NCBI GenBank assembly: GCA_041906145.1
Contig: JAYRJU010000004.1
Coordinates: 62,001 to 126,000 of the forward strand
Source: SHVO01 sp041906145
GTDB lineage: Bacteria; Pseudomonadota; Alphaproteobacteria; Rhodospirillales; Rhodospirillaceae
Reading direction: 5' to 3'
DNA length: 64,000 nt
A program made the translations under genes and the position numbers. Below, piece after piece: positions 25,568-34,687 of this stretch. Positions within the stretch are counted from its first letter, which is position 1. Each line of letters begins with the position of its first letter. The notes below the pieces were generated by a model. The model made no database searches. It was given only the letters and a program-made list of their open reading frames with translations, and was not told the DNA's origin.

Positions 25568-28222
25568 ATGCTCGATAAAACCTATAATCCCCAAGACGTC
25601 GAAGAAGCGCTGTACGCCCGCTGGGAAAAATCCGGCGATTTTGGCGCGGAGCCCATGTCGGCTGAACGCCCCTATACCATCATGATGCCGCCGCCGAACG
25701 TCACCGGCAGCCTGCACATCGGTCACGCGCTGACCTTCACCCTTCAGGACATTCTCATCCGTTATCACCGCATGGCGGGCCGCGATGCGCTGTGGCAGCC
25801 GGGTACCGACCATGCCGGTATCGCGACGCAGATGGTCGTCGAGCGCCAGCTCGAGCAATCGGGCACGAACCGCCGCGCCTTGGGCCGCGAAGAGTTCGTG
25901 AAGCGGGTTTGGTCCTGGAAAGAACAGTCCGGCGGCATCATCACCCATCAGCTCCGCCGTCTTGGGGCTTCGCCCGATTGGCGCCGTGAGCGTTTCACGA
26001 TGGACGAGGGGCTGTCGAAGGCGGTGACGAAAGTTTTCGTCGAACTGTATCGCCAGGGCCTCATCTATCGCGACAAGCGTTTGGTGAACTGGGATCCGAA
26101 ACTCCACACCGCGATCTCCGACCTCGAAGTCGAGAACCGCGAGGTGAAGGGCAAGATGTGGTACTTCAAGTACCCGGTGGAAGGCGCCAGCGGCACGTTC
26201 ATCACCGTGGGCACCACGCGCCCGGAAACCATGCTCGGCGATACCGGCGTGGCGGTGCATCCGGACGATGAGCGTTACAAAGACCTCGTCGGCAAGAACT
26301 GCATCCAGCCGCTGACGCAACGCCGCATCCCGATCGTCGCTGACGAATACGCCGACCCGGAGAAGGGCACGGGCGCGGTGAAGATCACCCCGGGCCACGA
26401 CTTCAACGACTTCGCCGTCGGTAAGCGCCACAAGTTGGCGATGATCAACATCTTCGACCGCGACGCGAAGCTGAACGAAGAAGCGCCCGAGAAGTACCGT
26501 GGCCTTGACCGCTTCAAAGTGCGCGACATGGTGGTCGCGGACATGGAGCTTCTCGAGTTGTTCGAGAAGGTCGAAGACAACGCCATGCAGATTCCCTTTG
26601 GCGATCGCTCCGGCGTGGTGATCGAGCCGTGGCTGACCGACCAGTGGTACGCGGACGCGAAGACCCTCGCGAAGCCCTGCATCGAAGCTGTGGAGACGGG
26701 GCGCACGCGCTTCGTTCCGAAGACGTGGGAGAACACCTTCTTCGAATGGATGCGCAACATTCAGCCGTGGTGCATTTCGCGCCAGCTGTGGTGGGGTCAT
26801 CAGATCCCTGCGTGGTATGCGCCCGATGGTCATCCGTTCGTCGCTTATGATGAAGATGAAGCCCGCGAGCTGGCCAAAAAACACTTCGGAAAGGAAGTGA
26901 CTCTGGTGCGCGACGGCGATGTGCTCGACACGTGGTTCTCGTCGGCTCTGTGGCCATTCTCGACCCTCGGCTGGCCGGATAAGACGCCAGAACTCGCGAA
27001 GTACTATCCGGGCGATGTCCTCGTCACCGGCTTCGATATTATTTTCTTCTGGGTCGCGCGCATGATGATGATGGGCCATCACTTCATGGGTGATGTCCCG
27101 TTCCGCGATGTTTACATCCACGCCCTGGTCCGCGACGAGAAGGGCCAGAAAATGTCCAAGTCCAAGGGCAACGTCATGGACCCCCTGGACCTCTGCAATA
27201 GCTATGGCACCGATGCCGTGCGATTCACTTTGGCAGCCATGGCCGCGCAGGGCCGGGATATCAAGCTCGCCGAAGGCCGCATCGCAGGCTATCGCAACTT
27301 CGTCACCAAGATCTGGAACGCCGCGCGCTTCTGCCAGATGAACGAATGCGTGATCGTGCCCGGTTTTGATCCGAAGGACGTGAATACCACTCTCAATAAA
27401 TGGATTGTCGCGAAAGTCGCCGAAGCCGCGCGCGATGTGTCCGACGCGATCACCAATTATCGCTTCAATGAAGCAGCCAATGGTCTTTATCAGTTCACGT
27501 GGGGCACGTTCTGCGATTGGTTCCTGGAGTTCGCGAAACCCGTGTTCCAGGGCACCGACGAGAAGGCCAAAGCCGAAACGCGCGCGACGTCGGCCTGGGT
27601 TCTCGATCAGATCCTGATCATCGGCCATCCGCTCATCCCCTATGTGACCGAAACGCTGTGGGAAAAGCTGGCCGAAGCGGCGGGCATCACGCGCGCGTCC
27701 AGCCTGATGACCACGCAGTGGCCGCAGTATGACGGCCTCGCGGCGCCGGACGCGCTGGCGGAAATCGATTGGGTGGTGAACATCATCACCGCCATCCGTT
27801 CCGTGCGCGCCGAAATGAACGTCCCGGCGGGCTCGCAAATCCCCGCGTTGGTGAAGGACGGCAACGCCGATACGAAGGCGCGCCTGTCGACCCACAACGC
27901 GCTCATCTGCGCCAACGCGCGGCTGTCCTCGATTGCCGCCACCGACCAGGTGCCGGCGGGTTCGGCCCAGGTGGTGGTGGGTGAGGCGACCGTGCTTCTT
28001 CCGCTCGAAGGCGTCATCGATTTCGCAAAGGAACGCGAGCGCCTCAAGAAGGAGATCGCCAAGCTCGAAGGCGACATCACCAGCACCCAGAAGAAGCTGG
28101 CGAATGAGGCCTTCGTCTCCAAGGCGCCGCTGGAGGTGGTCGAGGAGAACCGTGAGCGCATCGCGACCGCTGAAGCAGCGCGCGTGCGGCTTCAGGACGC
28201 ACTGGCGCGGATCAGTACGTAA
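25568..28222 (+). CDS. valS: Valyl-tRNA synthetase
   Basis: An 884-residue class Ia synthetase charging tRNA-Val: HIGH motif in PPPNVTGSLHIGHAL, KMSKS motif in GQKMSKSKGNVMDP, an editing CP1 domain (VGTTRPETMLGDTGVAVHPDDERY, GTGAVKITPGHDFNDFAVG), GTDHAGIATQMVVE, an anticodon-binding domain and the C-terminal coiled coil that marks ValS (KERERLKKEIAKLEGDITSTQKKL). Length is normal for the compact bacterial form. It sits close to ilvD (valine biosynthesis). Start ATG lies just after a hairpin that pairs with the ribosome binding site. Confidence 0.97.
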   Translation: MLDKTYNPQDVEEALYARWEKSGDFGAEPMSAERPYTIMMPPPNVTGSLHIGHALTFTLQDILIRYHRMAGRDALWQPGTDHAGIATQMVVERQLEQSGTNRRALGREEFVKRVWSWKEQSGGIITHQLRRLGASPDWRRERFTMDEGLSKAVTKVFVELYRQGLIYRDKRLVNWDPKLHTAISDLEVENREVKGKMWYFKYPVEGASGTFITVGTTRPETMLGDTGVAVHPDDERYKDLVGKNCIQPLTQRRIPIVADEYADPEKGTGAVKITPGHDFNDFAVGKRHKLAMINIFDRDAKLNEEAPEKYRGLDRFKVRDMVVADMELLELFEKVEDNAMQIPFGDRSGVVIEPWLTDQWYADAKTLAKPCIEAVETGRTRFVPKTWENTFFEWMRNIQPWCISRQLWWGHQIPAWYAPDGHPFVAYDEDEARELAKKHFGKEVTLVRDGDVLDTWFSSALWPFSTLGWPDKTPELAKYYPGDVLVTGFDIIFFWVARMMMMGHHFMGDVPFRDVYIHALVRDEKGQKMSKSKGNVMDPLDLCNSYGTDAVRFTLAAMAAQGRDIKLAEGRIAGYRNFVTKIWNAARFCQMNECVIVPGFDPKDVNTTLNKWIVAKVAEAARDVSDAITNYRFNEAANGLYQFTWGTFCDWFLEFAKPVFQGTDEKAKAETRATSAWVLDQILIIGHPLIPYVTETLWEKLAEAAGITRASSLMTTQWPQYDGLAAPDALAEIDWVVNIITAIRSVRAEMNVPAGSQIPALVKDGNADTKARLSTHNALICANARLSSIAATDQVPAGSAQVVVGEATVLLPLEGVIDFAKERERLKKEIAKLEGDITSTQKKLANEAFVSKAPLEVVEENRERIATAEAARVRLQDALARIST

Positions 28223-28316
28223 TCTTCTTGCGCCGCGCGTAGAAAGGACTCCCCGAGGCGCCTGCGACGGGCTAGCCTAAATCCTATACGATTTCCGGAT
28301 TGAGAAGGATTCTCCG

Positions 28317-30059
28317 ATGCCTAACGACGCGCACAAGCCTCCGAAGTTCGATAAATCGAAGCTTCCCAGCCGCCACACGACCGAAGGTCCCGCACGGGCG
28401 CCGCATCGAGCGATGTATCACGCCATGGGACTGACGGAGGAGGAGATCCACGCGCCGCTCGTTGCCGTAGCGACGTGTTGGAATGAAGCCGCGCCGTGCA
28501 ACATCGACCTCACGCGTCAGGCGCAGTTCGTGAAGCAGGGCGTGAAGGCCGGCGGAGGTACGCCGCGCGAATTCACGACGATCACCGTCACGGATGGTAT
28601 CGCCATGGGTCACCAGGGCATGAAGTTCTCGCTCGCGTCGCGGGACTGGATCACAGATTCCGTCGAACTCACCGTGCGTGGCCACTCCTATGACGCGATG
28701 GTGGGCCTCGCGGGTTGCGATAAATCGCTACCCGGGATGATGATGGCCATGCTGCGTCTGAACATCCCGAGTGTCTTCCTCTACGGCGGCGCGATCATGC
28801 CCGGTCACTTCAAGGGCAAGGACGTGACGATCGCGGACGTATTCGAAGCGGTCGGCCAGCACGCGGCCGGCACGATGTCGGACAAGGACCTTCATGCGCT
28901 TGAGTGCGTGGCCTGCCCTTCCGCGGGCGCGTGCGGCGGCCAATTCACCGCCAACACCATGGCCACGGTCAGCGAGGCGATCGGCCTCGCCATTCCAGTT
29001 TCCGCCAGCATCCCGGCCACAATCCGTGAAGCGCGCGATCATTATGCGCGCGAAGCCGGCGTCGCCGTCATGCACCTCCTGCAGAGCGGCCTGCGCCCGC
29101 GCGACATCTGCACCCGTAAAGCCTTTGAGAATGCCGCCCGCGTGGTCGCGGCGTCTGGCGGGTCGACCAATGCCGGTCTTCATCTGCCCGCCATGGCGCA
29201 TGAGTGCGGCATCAGGTTCTCGCTCGATGACGTCTGCAAGATTTTCGACGAAACGCCGTACATCGCCGACATGAAGCCCGCGGGTAAATACGTGGCGGCC
29301 GATCTCTATCGGGTCGGCGGCATCCCGGTTCTGATCAAGGCGCTGCTCGATGGCGGCTACTTGCACGGCGACTGCATGACGGTCACGGGCAAGACGCTCG
29401 AGGAGAACATGAAAAATATCGTGTTCCCGACCGATCAGGATGTCGTTTATCCGACCTCGCGCGCCATGTCGCAGCGCGGCGGTGTAACGGGCCTCAAAGG
29501 CACGCTCGCGCCGCAGGGCTCGATCGTGAAGATCGCGCACATGGATCATCTTCAGTTCCGCGGCCCCGCGCTGTGCTTCGACAGCGAAGATGCGGCCTTC
29601 GCCGCGGTTCAGAAACGCCAGTACAAGGAAGGCGACGTCATCGTCATCCGTTACGAAGGTCCGCGCGGTGGACCCGGCATGCGTGAAACGCTTGCCACGA
29701 CCGCGGCGCTTGCGGGGCAGGGCATGGGCCATAAGGTCGCCCTCATCACCGACGGACGTTTCTCCGGCGCGACGCGCGGCCTCTGTATCGGCCATGTGGG
29801 ACCGGAAGCCGCCGTGGGCGGACCGATCGCGCTGGTGAAGGACGGCGATATGATCGCTATCGACGCCGCCAAGGGGACCCTCGATCTTGAAGTCTCCAAG
29901 GAGGAACTCGACCGCCGCCGCGCCGTTTGGAAGCCGCGCCGGAACGAATACCAGTCGGGTGTCCTTTGGAAGTACGCCCAGATCGTGGGGGATGCGTGCG
30001 ACGGGGCCGTGACGCACCCGGGCGCCGAAGCTGAAACCCACGTATACGCGGATATTTAA
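28317..30059 (+). CDS. ilvD: Dihydroxy-acid dehydratase
   Basis: A 580-residue IlvD/Edd-family enzyme, making 2-keto acids in valine/isoleucine synthesis. Visible: ATCWNEAAPCN, TDGIAMGHQGMKFSLASRDWI, GLAGCDKSLPGMMMAM and ACPSAGACGGQFTANTMA (Fe-S ligand cysteines), PTSRAMSQRGGVTGLKGTLAPQGSIVK, and the C-terminal VALITDGRFSGATRGLCIGHVGPEA. GAGAAGGA lies 8 nt before the start. It is a single-copy-like gene after valS. The sugar-acid dehydratases (Edd, YjhG) of the same family differ in these loops, so IlvD is favoured. Confidence 0.94.
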   Translation: MPNDAHKPPKFDKSKLPSRHTTEGPARAPHRAMYHAMGLTEEEIHAPLVAVATCWNEAAPCNIDLTRQAQFVKQGVKAGGGTPREFTTITVTDGIAMGHQGMKFSLASRDWITDSVELTVRGHSYDAMVGLAGCDKSLPGMMMAMLRLNIPSVFLYGGAIMPGHFKGKDVTIADVFEAVGQHAAGTMSDKDLHALECVACPSAGACGGQFTANTMATVSEAIGLAIPVSASIPATIREARDHYAREAGVAVMHLLQSGLRPRDICTRKAFENAARVVAASGGSTNAGLHLPAMAHECGIRFSLDDVCKIFDETPYIADMKPAGKYVAADLYRVGGIPVLIKALLDGGYLHGDCMTVTGKTLEENMKNIVFPTDQDVVYPTSRAMSQRGGVTGLKGTLAPQGSIVKIAHMDHLQFRGPALCFDSEDAAFAAVQKRQYKEGDVIVIRYEGPRGGPGMRETLATTAALAGQGMGHKVALITDGRFSGATRGLCIGHVGPEAAVGGPIALVKDGDMIAIDAAKGTLDLEVSKEELDRRRAVWKPRRNEYQSGVLWKYAQIVGDACDGAVTHPGAEAETHVYADI

Positions 30060-30112
30060 AGGACAGAGGTCTATCTGGATGGGATGCTTGCCGCTTCATA
30101 TGGGAGGCGGGC

Positions 30113-30927
30113 ATGAATCCGAATAAGGCGCTGTGGGAAAAAGGCGACTTCACGCGCCTGGCGCGGACGATGCGCGAGAGCGGCGACGCGCTCGTCGGCA
30201 GCATCGGCATCGGGAAGGGCGCCAAGGTTCTTGATCTCGGCTGCGGCGACGGTACCACCGCGGTGCCGGAGGCCAAGCGCGGCGCGGACGTGCTCGGCGT
30301 GGACATCGCCGTAAATCTGGTGGCCGCGGGTAACAAGCGCGCCCAGGAGATGGGGCTCTCAAATCTCAAGTTCCAGGAAGGCGACGCGTCGAACCTTGAG
30401 GGCCTCAAGGACGCTTCGTTCGATTTCGTGGTGAGTATTTTTGGCGCGATGTTTGCGCCCCGGCCCTTCGACGTGGCAAGGAAATGGTCCGCGTGTGTAA
30501 ACCGGGCGGGCGCATCGTCATGGGCAATTGGATTCCAGGCGACCCGACCCTTGTCGCACAGATCCTGAAGATCAGCTCATCTTACACGCCGCCGCCGCCC
30601 GACGGTTTCATCAGTCCGATGACTTGGGGCAGCGAGGCTAACGTCGTTGAGCGTTTCGCCGCCGCCGGCGTGCCCAAGGAAAATGTGTCCTGTCTGAGGG
30701 ATACCTACGTGTTCAATTTCGAGGGAACGCCCAAGGACTTCGTCGCGGAGTTCCGCAATTTCTATGGCCCAACGATGAATGCTTTTGAAGCGGCTGAAAA
30801 GAACGGGAAGGCGTCCGCATTGGTGGCGGAACTAGAATCTTTGTTTGAAGCCCAGAATAAGACGTCCGGACAAGCGATTACGTCCATTCCCGCCACCTTT
30901 CTGCGTGTTACTGTCACACGTCACTAA
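30113..30927 (+). pseudogene. SAM-dependent methyltransferase, disrupted by a 1-base frameshift
   Basis: Two overlapping frames together make one class I methyltransferase of about 270 residues. Frame one (30113 onward) has the SAM motif KVLDLGCGDGTTAVPEAKRG and FDFVVSIFGAMFAPRPFDVA; at about 30477-30481 (GGCAAGGAAATGG) the reading must shift to continue as MVRVCKPGGRIVMGNWIPGDPT to TAA at 30927. Inserting one A (GCA AAG GAA ATG) restores the expected FDVAKEMVRVCKPGG. No standard slippery heptamer is present, so it is either a recent pseudogene or a sequencing error. Substrate unknown. Confidence 0.85.
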
Positions 30928-30946
30928 TCGCGGGCAGGCGGGTGGA

Positions 30947-31534
30947 ATGAAGGTCACGACCGAACTCACAGTCTCCGACGTCGTCGCCGTTAATTTGCGG
31001 AACTATGTCTCCAATCGGGCGCGCTATGCCATGTGCGCGGTGATCGCGTTCGCGTACAGCGCTTATCTCATCTCGGATTTGGGGATGCCGGCCGATCAAC
31101 GCGCTTGGTTCATCTACGTGGCCGGCGGCGTGCTGTTTGCGGTAGCTTTTTTCCTGTTGTTCCTGATCGTCAATGTCCTCAACGCGGTGGTGATCGTTCG
31201 GGACACCAGCGGCGTGGTCGGCCCGCATGACATCGAAATATTGCCGGAAGGCTTCCGCGATGTGACGCCTGTAACCGACTCCCTAACGCGGTGGCGGGGC
31301 GTACATCGTATTACCCGGCGCGGGGATTATCTCTCATTTTGGATATCGCCCTATCTCGCCCATGTTGTGCCCGGCCGTGCGTTCCCGGATGCGGAGACCT
31401 TTGCGGACTTCGAACGGTTGGCGCGGAGCTATTTGGGCGGAGACAATGCCGCGCCTGCCCCAATTCCGGCCCGGGCCGTTGCGCCGCGCGTCGTCGTGCA
31501 AACCGATCCGAAACTCTGGAAGCGTCCGGCCTAG
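30947..31534 (+). CDS. YcxB-like two-helix membrane protein
   Basis: A 195-residue protein starting MKVTTELTVSDVVAVNL after GGGTGGA. Two membrane helices (YAMCAVIAFAYSAYLIS, WFIYVAGGVLFAVAFFLLFLIVNVL) are followed by a cytoplasmic domain ending RGVHRITRRGDYLSFWISPYLAHVVPGRAFPDAETFADF, which matches the YcxB-like C-terminal pattern (nearly always a run of Ile/Tyr strands then VPKRAF). Function unknown. It starts 19 bases after the disrupted methyltransferase and ends against the convergent xth gene. Confidence 0.75.
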   Translation: MKVTTELTVSDVVAVNLRNYVSNRARYAMCAVIAFAYSAYLISDLGMPADQRAWFIYVAGGVLFAVAFFLLFLIVNVLNAVVIVRDTSGVVGPHDIEILPEGFRDVTPVTDSLTRWRGVHRITRRGDYLSFWISPYLAHVVPGRAFPDAETFADFERLARSYLGGDNAAPAPIPARAVAPRVVVQTDPKLWKRPA

Positions 31535-31537
31535 CGT

Positions 31538-32341
31538 TTAGATCGTCAAGCAGCACCACACCGGTGTGTGGTCCGACGCTTTTTCCTGACCGCGCGGCTT
31601 TTTGTCGATGCCGCTGGCGGTGAGAACATCCGCCGCCTTCGGGGACAGCAGGAGAAAGTCGATAAGGAGGCCGTTGTCCTTCGGCCACGCGCCGCCCTGA
31701 TAATCCCAGAACGAATACTGATGTGGGAGGGTGTTGAAGGCCCGGAAGGCATCCGTTAGCCCCAGGTGGAGGAGCGAGCGGAAGCGCGCGCGGCTTTCGG
31801 GCTGCAATAGCGCGTCGTCAGCGAAAGCCTTGGCGCTGTAGACGTCACTGTCGGTCGGGATGACGTTGTAGTCGCCGCCGTATACACGGATCTCGTCGTC
31901 CAGCACGGTCTTGGCCATGTGCGCTTTGAGGCGGTCCATCCACGCGAGCTTGTAGGTGAATTTTTCCGTACCGAGTGGGTTGCCGTTGGGAAGATAGATT
32001 GACGCGACCCGGACTTTACCGAAGACGGTGCCTTCAACGTAACGCGCCTGTTCGTCGCCTTCGCCGCCCGGCAGCCCGCGCGCAACGTCTTCAATGGGCG
32101 ATTTGGAAAGGATGGCGACGCCGTTGTAAGTCTTCTGGCCGTGGCTGACGATATTGTAACCGGCCTCCTCGATTTCCATGCGCGGAAAAGCATCGTCGAT
32201 GCATTTGATCTCCTGCATCAACACCACGTCAGGCGCTTCCTCCTTCAGCCATGTCAGGACATTGGGCAGGCGCGCCTTCAGAGAGTTCACATTCCAAGTG
32301 GCGATCTTTATCGTACGGTGCGGTGTCGAGATGGCGTTCAC
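31538..32341 (-). CDS. xth: Exodeoxyribonuclease III (AP endonuclease)
   Basis: A 267-residue member of the ExoIII/APE1 family: IATWNVNSLKARL, LMQEIK (metal-binding Glu), YGGDYNVIPTDSDVY (catalytic Asp/Asn), and SDHTPVW (catalytic Asp-His pair near the C-terminus). It nicks DNA 5' of abasic sites and removes 3' blocks. In the same window are Mpg and UdgX, the glycosylases that create such sites. Divergent from the DUF922 gene across only about 30 bp. Confidence 0.93.
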   Translation of the reverse strand: MNAISTPHRTIKIATWNVNSLKARLPNVLTWLKEEAPDVVLMQEIKCIDDAFPRMEIEEAGYNIVSHGQKTYNGVAILSKSPIEDVARGLPGGEGDEQARYVEGTVFGKVRVASIYLPNGNPLGTEKFTYKLAWMDRLKAHMAKTVLDDEIRVYGGDYNVIPTDSDVYSAKAFADDALLQPESRARFRSLLHLGLTDAFRAFNTLPHQYSFWDYQGGAWPKDNGLLIDFLLLSPKAADVLTASGIDKKPRGQEKASDHTPVWCCLTI

Positions 32342-32370
32342 GGGAGTCCGGGTCGTTGCACGTGGGATTG

Positions 32371-33096
32371 ATGATTGGGGCTATGCTGGCACGGGTGCTA
32401 AGGGGCGGCAAGCGGGAGGCATTGATAGCCTTGGCTGCCTGCCTTTTCCCCGCCCATTTGTCCTGGGCGGCGGCGCCGGCCTGCCCGCCATCCAAGACGG
32501 CGATCAAGCTCGACTTCAAGACGCTCGCTGCTCCAACGACATACAATCACCGTCTCACGCTCGGCGGCATCGCCAGTCTGTCCCGCTCGCAGGGCGGACG
32601 CATAGCGGGCGGTAGCCGTCCGGTCGGGATAACAGTGGCCAACACGCTCTCCAGCGTCGGAGGCGAGGTGGCGCTGGACCCGCAGGGAGATGGATTCTGC
32701 GTTCATCTCACCTCGGTCGATATCGAGTTTGGATGGGACCGTATGGATGTTTATGTGCCGAGCGAGTTTCCGGAGGGTTCGTGTGAATATCGCGCGGTGC
32801 GTGATCACGAAAACCAGCATGTTGCCATCTTCCGGAGCGCCTTGGCTGAATTCGCCCCACGCGCCCGGGCGCGGGTCGAGGCCGTGCTCACCCGCACGAA
32901 ACCGTTCGCGGCACGAAATGGGAATGGCGCGGCGCAGCGTGCGCTCGTGCCGGTGAATGCCGAACTCGCGAAGCTTCGAGATGAGTTCAATGCGCTGCAT
33001 GGGGCGCGGAACGGGCGCATCGATACGCCGTCGAACTACGCCGCGGTGACCGCGCTCTGCAAGAATTGGGGTGGGCCGGATACGGCTCCGAAATAA
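32371..33096 (+). CDS. DUF922-type secreted protein with HExxH motif
   Basis: A 241-residue protein with a signal sequence (ALIALAACLFPAHLSWAAA) and a central HENQH (in YRAVRDHENQHVAIFRSAL), a zincin-like HExxH. DUF922 proteins are predicted metallopeptidases of unknown substrate. Other conserved elements: TYNHRLTLGG-type N-terminal strand, CVHLTSVDIEFGWDRMDVYVP. Starts at 32371 and 32383 are both possible; I give the first. Confidence 0.78.
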   Translation: MIGAMLARVLRGGKREALIALAACLFPAHLSWAAAPACPPSKTAIKLDFKTLAAPTTYNHRLTLGGIASLSRSQGGRIAGGSRPVGITVANTLSSVGGEVALDPQGDGFCVHLTSVDIEFGWDRMDVYVPSEFPEGSCEYRAVRDHENQHVAIFRSALAEFAPRARARVEAVLTRTKPFAARNGNGAAQRALVPVNAELAKLRDEFNALHGARNGRIDTPSNYAAVTALCKNWGGPDTAPK

Positions 33097-33099
33097 GAC

Positions 33100-33471
33100 T
33101 TAAAGCGAGAACGATGTCCCGCAGCCGCACGTCGATGCCGCGTTCGGGTTCACGACCCGGAACGACTTGGCCATGAGGTCGTCGACAAAATCAATCTGCG
33201 AACCGTTGAGGAGATCCAAGGAGTTCTCGTCCACGATCAGTTTAGCGCCGTGGAACTCAAATACGCGGTCATCGGCGGTGCGCTCGCCGTCCAGGCTGAA
33301 GCCATAGGAAAAACCCGAGCAACCGCCGCCCGAGATCGCGAGACGAAGCATGAGGTTAGGATTGTTTTCCTCCCGTATCAGCTCCTGGACCCGTGCCGCG
33401 GCGGCGGGTGTCATAGAGACAGGCGGGGCTTCGGCGATCTGGTTCAAAGGGCGCGCTTTCGTTGTGAACAT
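33100..33471 (-). CDS. erpA: Iron-sulfur cluster insertion protein ErpA
   Basis: A 123-residue A-type carrier: MTPAAAARVQELI, LRLAISGGGCSGFSYGF (first ligand Cys), GAKLIVDENSLDLLNGSQIDFVDDLM and C-terminal STCGCGTSFSL (CGC ligands). It transfers [2Fe-2S]/[4Fe-4S] clusters to apo-proteins. An upstream in-frame extension to 33648 is unlike the family and is rejected. Relatives usually place erpA next to dgt; here a 2.6-kb stress block lies between. A perfect palindrome about 90 bp upstream may be its operator. Confidence 0.92.
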   Translation of the reverse strand: MFTTKARPLNQIAEAPPVSMTPAAAARVQELIREENNPNLMLRLAISGGGCSGFSYGFSLDGERTADDRVFEFHGAKLIVDENSLDLLNGSQIDFVDDLMAKSFRVVNPNAASTCGCGTSFSL

Positions 33472-33561
33472 CGGGAATGTAAGGAGGTGCCCCGCTCCAT
33501 TCAAGCCACCCTCGGCCCAACCGGCAACACTGGGTTGTCGGTTTCCTTTACGACGCCCGTC

Positions 33562-33582
33562 ATGCTTATTCAAAATAAGCAT
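33562..33582. promoter_or_regulatory. Palindrome upstream of erpA, possible operator
   Basis: ATGCTTATT (33562-33570), CAA, AATAAGCAT (33574-33582): a perfect 9-bp inverted repeat in AT-rich sequence about 90 bp upstream of the erpA start. It does not match the RirA/IscR TGA-N9-TCA pattern or a Fur consensus that I can state with confidence. Confidence 0.45.
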
Positions 33583-33777
33583 AAAAATGGGCCTTTCGCC
33601 GAGTTGGCAAGGGACTTGCAGTATCAAATGTGCCGGTGGCCAGCTCACGTATCCCGATTTCCGGTGCGGCGGCGTCTTATTGGTATTGTTGGATGTTTAA
33701 GGTCTCTGCGTTTTTTTTTATGAGTGATTTTGCCGCCGCGATTCTCTGATTTTGCGATCCAATTCTCCGAAATGCGG
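33583..33777. other. Intergenic stretch with no clear gene
   Basis: About 195 bp upstream of erpA, AT-richer than its surroundings and including a run of nine T (33711-33719). No gene is supported; short frames here lack ribosome binding sites. Because a plus-strand terminator follows at 33778-33812, a small plus-strand RNA ending there is possible but unsupported by a recognisable promoter. Confidence 0.3.
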
Positions 33778-33812
33778 ACGGCGGTCTCCTGGGAGACCGC
33801 CGTTTCCGTTTT
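33778..33812 (+). terminator. Strong hairpin, terminator-like
   Basis: ACGGCGGTCTC (33778-33788), CTGG, GAGACCGCCGT (33793-33803), then TTCCGTTTT. The T-rich side is on the plus strand, but the genes ending here run on the minus strand, so it may end the minus-strand hemerythrin operon weakly or an unseen plus-strand transcript. Confidence 0.6.
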
Positions 33813-33829
33813 GCGATATGTCGCGGGGC

Positions 33830-34078
33830 TTAACGCCGGCGCCTCTCGAATGCTTTGTGAAAAGCCTTCATATTTGAAGCCGTTTTCGCATCGCTGGTTT
33901 CTCTTTCTGCGGGACCCGTCGACGCGGCGCAGTCCATCCGTTTATCGTCTTTGCCGCCGCGTTTGGGCGCCACCGCAATAGGGTCACTGGCCGGAAAGGT
34001 ATCCTCAAGCGCCTCGTCAAGGTCCTTGCCCTGTTTCGCGGCCATTTGGCCTTCTTCCCGTCCCGCAGAGCCGGTCAT
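33830..34078 (-). CDS. Small TFPASDP-motif protein, coupled to the hemerythrin gene
   Basis: An 82-residue hydrophilic protein with LDEALEDTFPASDPIAVAPKRGG, a motif I recognise from many small alphaproteobacterial stress-type proteins of unknown function; the C-terminus is Arg-rich. Its ATG overlaps the hemerythrin TGA (ATGA), so it is translated as part of the same operon. No membrane segment. Confidence 0.68.
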   Translation of the reverse strand: MTGSAGREEGQMAAKQGKDLDEALEDTFPASDPIAVAPKRGGKDDKRMDCAASTGPAERETSDAKTASNMKAFHKAFERRRR

Positions 34079-34677
34079 GAATGAGCCGTCGAGCCATGCG
34101 CGGCCTGGCGGCGCTTTGTGCGCTCCGTCTTGGCCATGCCCGAGCCGCTTTCCAACGTGCGGCGCATTTCCTGCATCTGGCCAAAGACGCCGTCAAATTG
34201 ATCGTCGGCTTTTTTCTTCAGCGTCGGGAAGAACTCGTCTTCTTCTTCTTCGACATGGTGGTTGATGTACTCTCCAAGAACTTTGACCTTGGCGTCGAAC
34301 AGATGTTCATCCGTGTCCATATGTTCCAGATCGGCGATCAACTGTTTGCCCGAGGCGTGCTCGACTTGGGCCTCGTCGACCATGTCCGCATCGTCTCCCA
34401 TGATCTCATGGGCGGTGGGATAGAGCAGTTCTTCCTCAAGGCTCATGTGGACTTTGAGCATTGAGCAAATCTGCGGCACGAGCGCGTAGCGGCCTTCGTC
34501 CTCAGCCTTTTTCAGCTTCTCAAATTTCTTGAACAGTTTGTCCACCTTGCCGTGATCGTCCTCGAGCATCTTGACGATTTTTGCGAGATCTGCGCTGCGG
34601 CGCGAAGTGGATCGCGCGCGGCCACCGGACGAAGAACCGGCGGTCTTACGTGCTTTAGCTTTTGTTTTCGGTGCCAT
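34075..34677 (-). CDS. Hemerythrin HHE-domain protein
   Basis: A 200-residue protein: an N-terminal Lys/Ser/Arg-rich tail (1-30), then a four-helix hemerythrin domain with candidate di-iron ligands H42, H77, E81, H107, H140/H141 and E145 (EDDHGK, VHMSLEEELLYP, VEHASG, HHVEEEEDEFFP). It binds O2, NO or senses/stores iron in related proteins. Middle gene of the minus-strand trio Gln-rich protein, hemerythrin, TFPASDP protein. A terminator lies in its leader, so expression may depend on read-through from the EcfG promoter at 35.13 kb. Confidence 0.88.
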   Translation of the reverse strand: MAPKTKAKARKTAGSSSGGRARSTSRRSADLAKIVKMLEDDHGKVDKLFKKFEKLKKAEDEGRYALVPQICSMLKVHMSLEEELLYPTAHEIMGDDADMVDEAQVEHASGKQLIADLEHMDTDEHLFDAKVKVLGEYINHHVEEEEDEFFPTLKKKADDQFDGVFGQMQEMRRTLESGSGMAKTERTKRRQAAHGSTAHS

Positions 34678-34687
34678 TGATTGTCCT

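Noticed and set aside
25292..27895. Very long open frame antisense to valS
   Set aside because: A mirror of high-GC codon use in valS; Arg/His-rich, no domain and no start signal.
30470..30490. Programmed -1 frameshift in the methyltransferase gene
   Set aside because: No X-XXY-YYZ slippery heptamer or downstream structure; a 1-base deletion explains it better.
33724..33981. Plus-strand open frame across the terminator at 33.78 kb
   Set aside because: Runs through a strong hairpin and antisense to the TFPASDP gene; no start signal.
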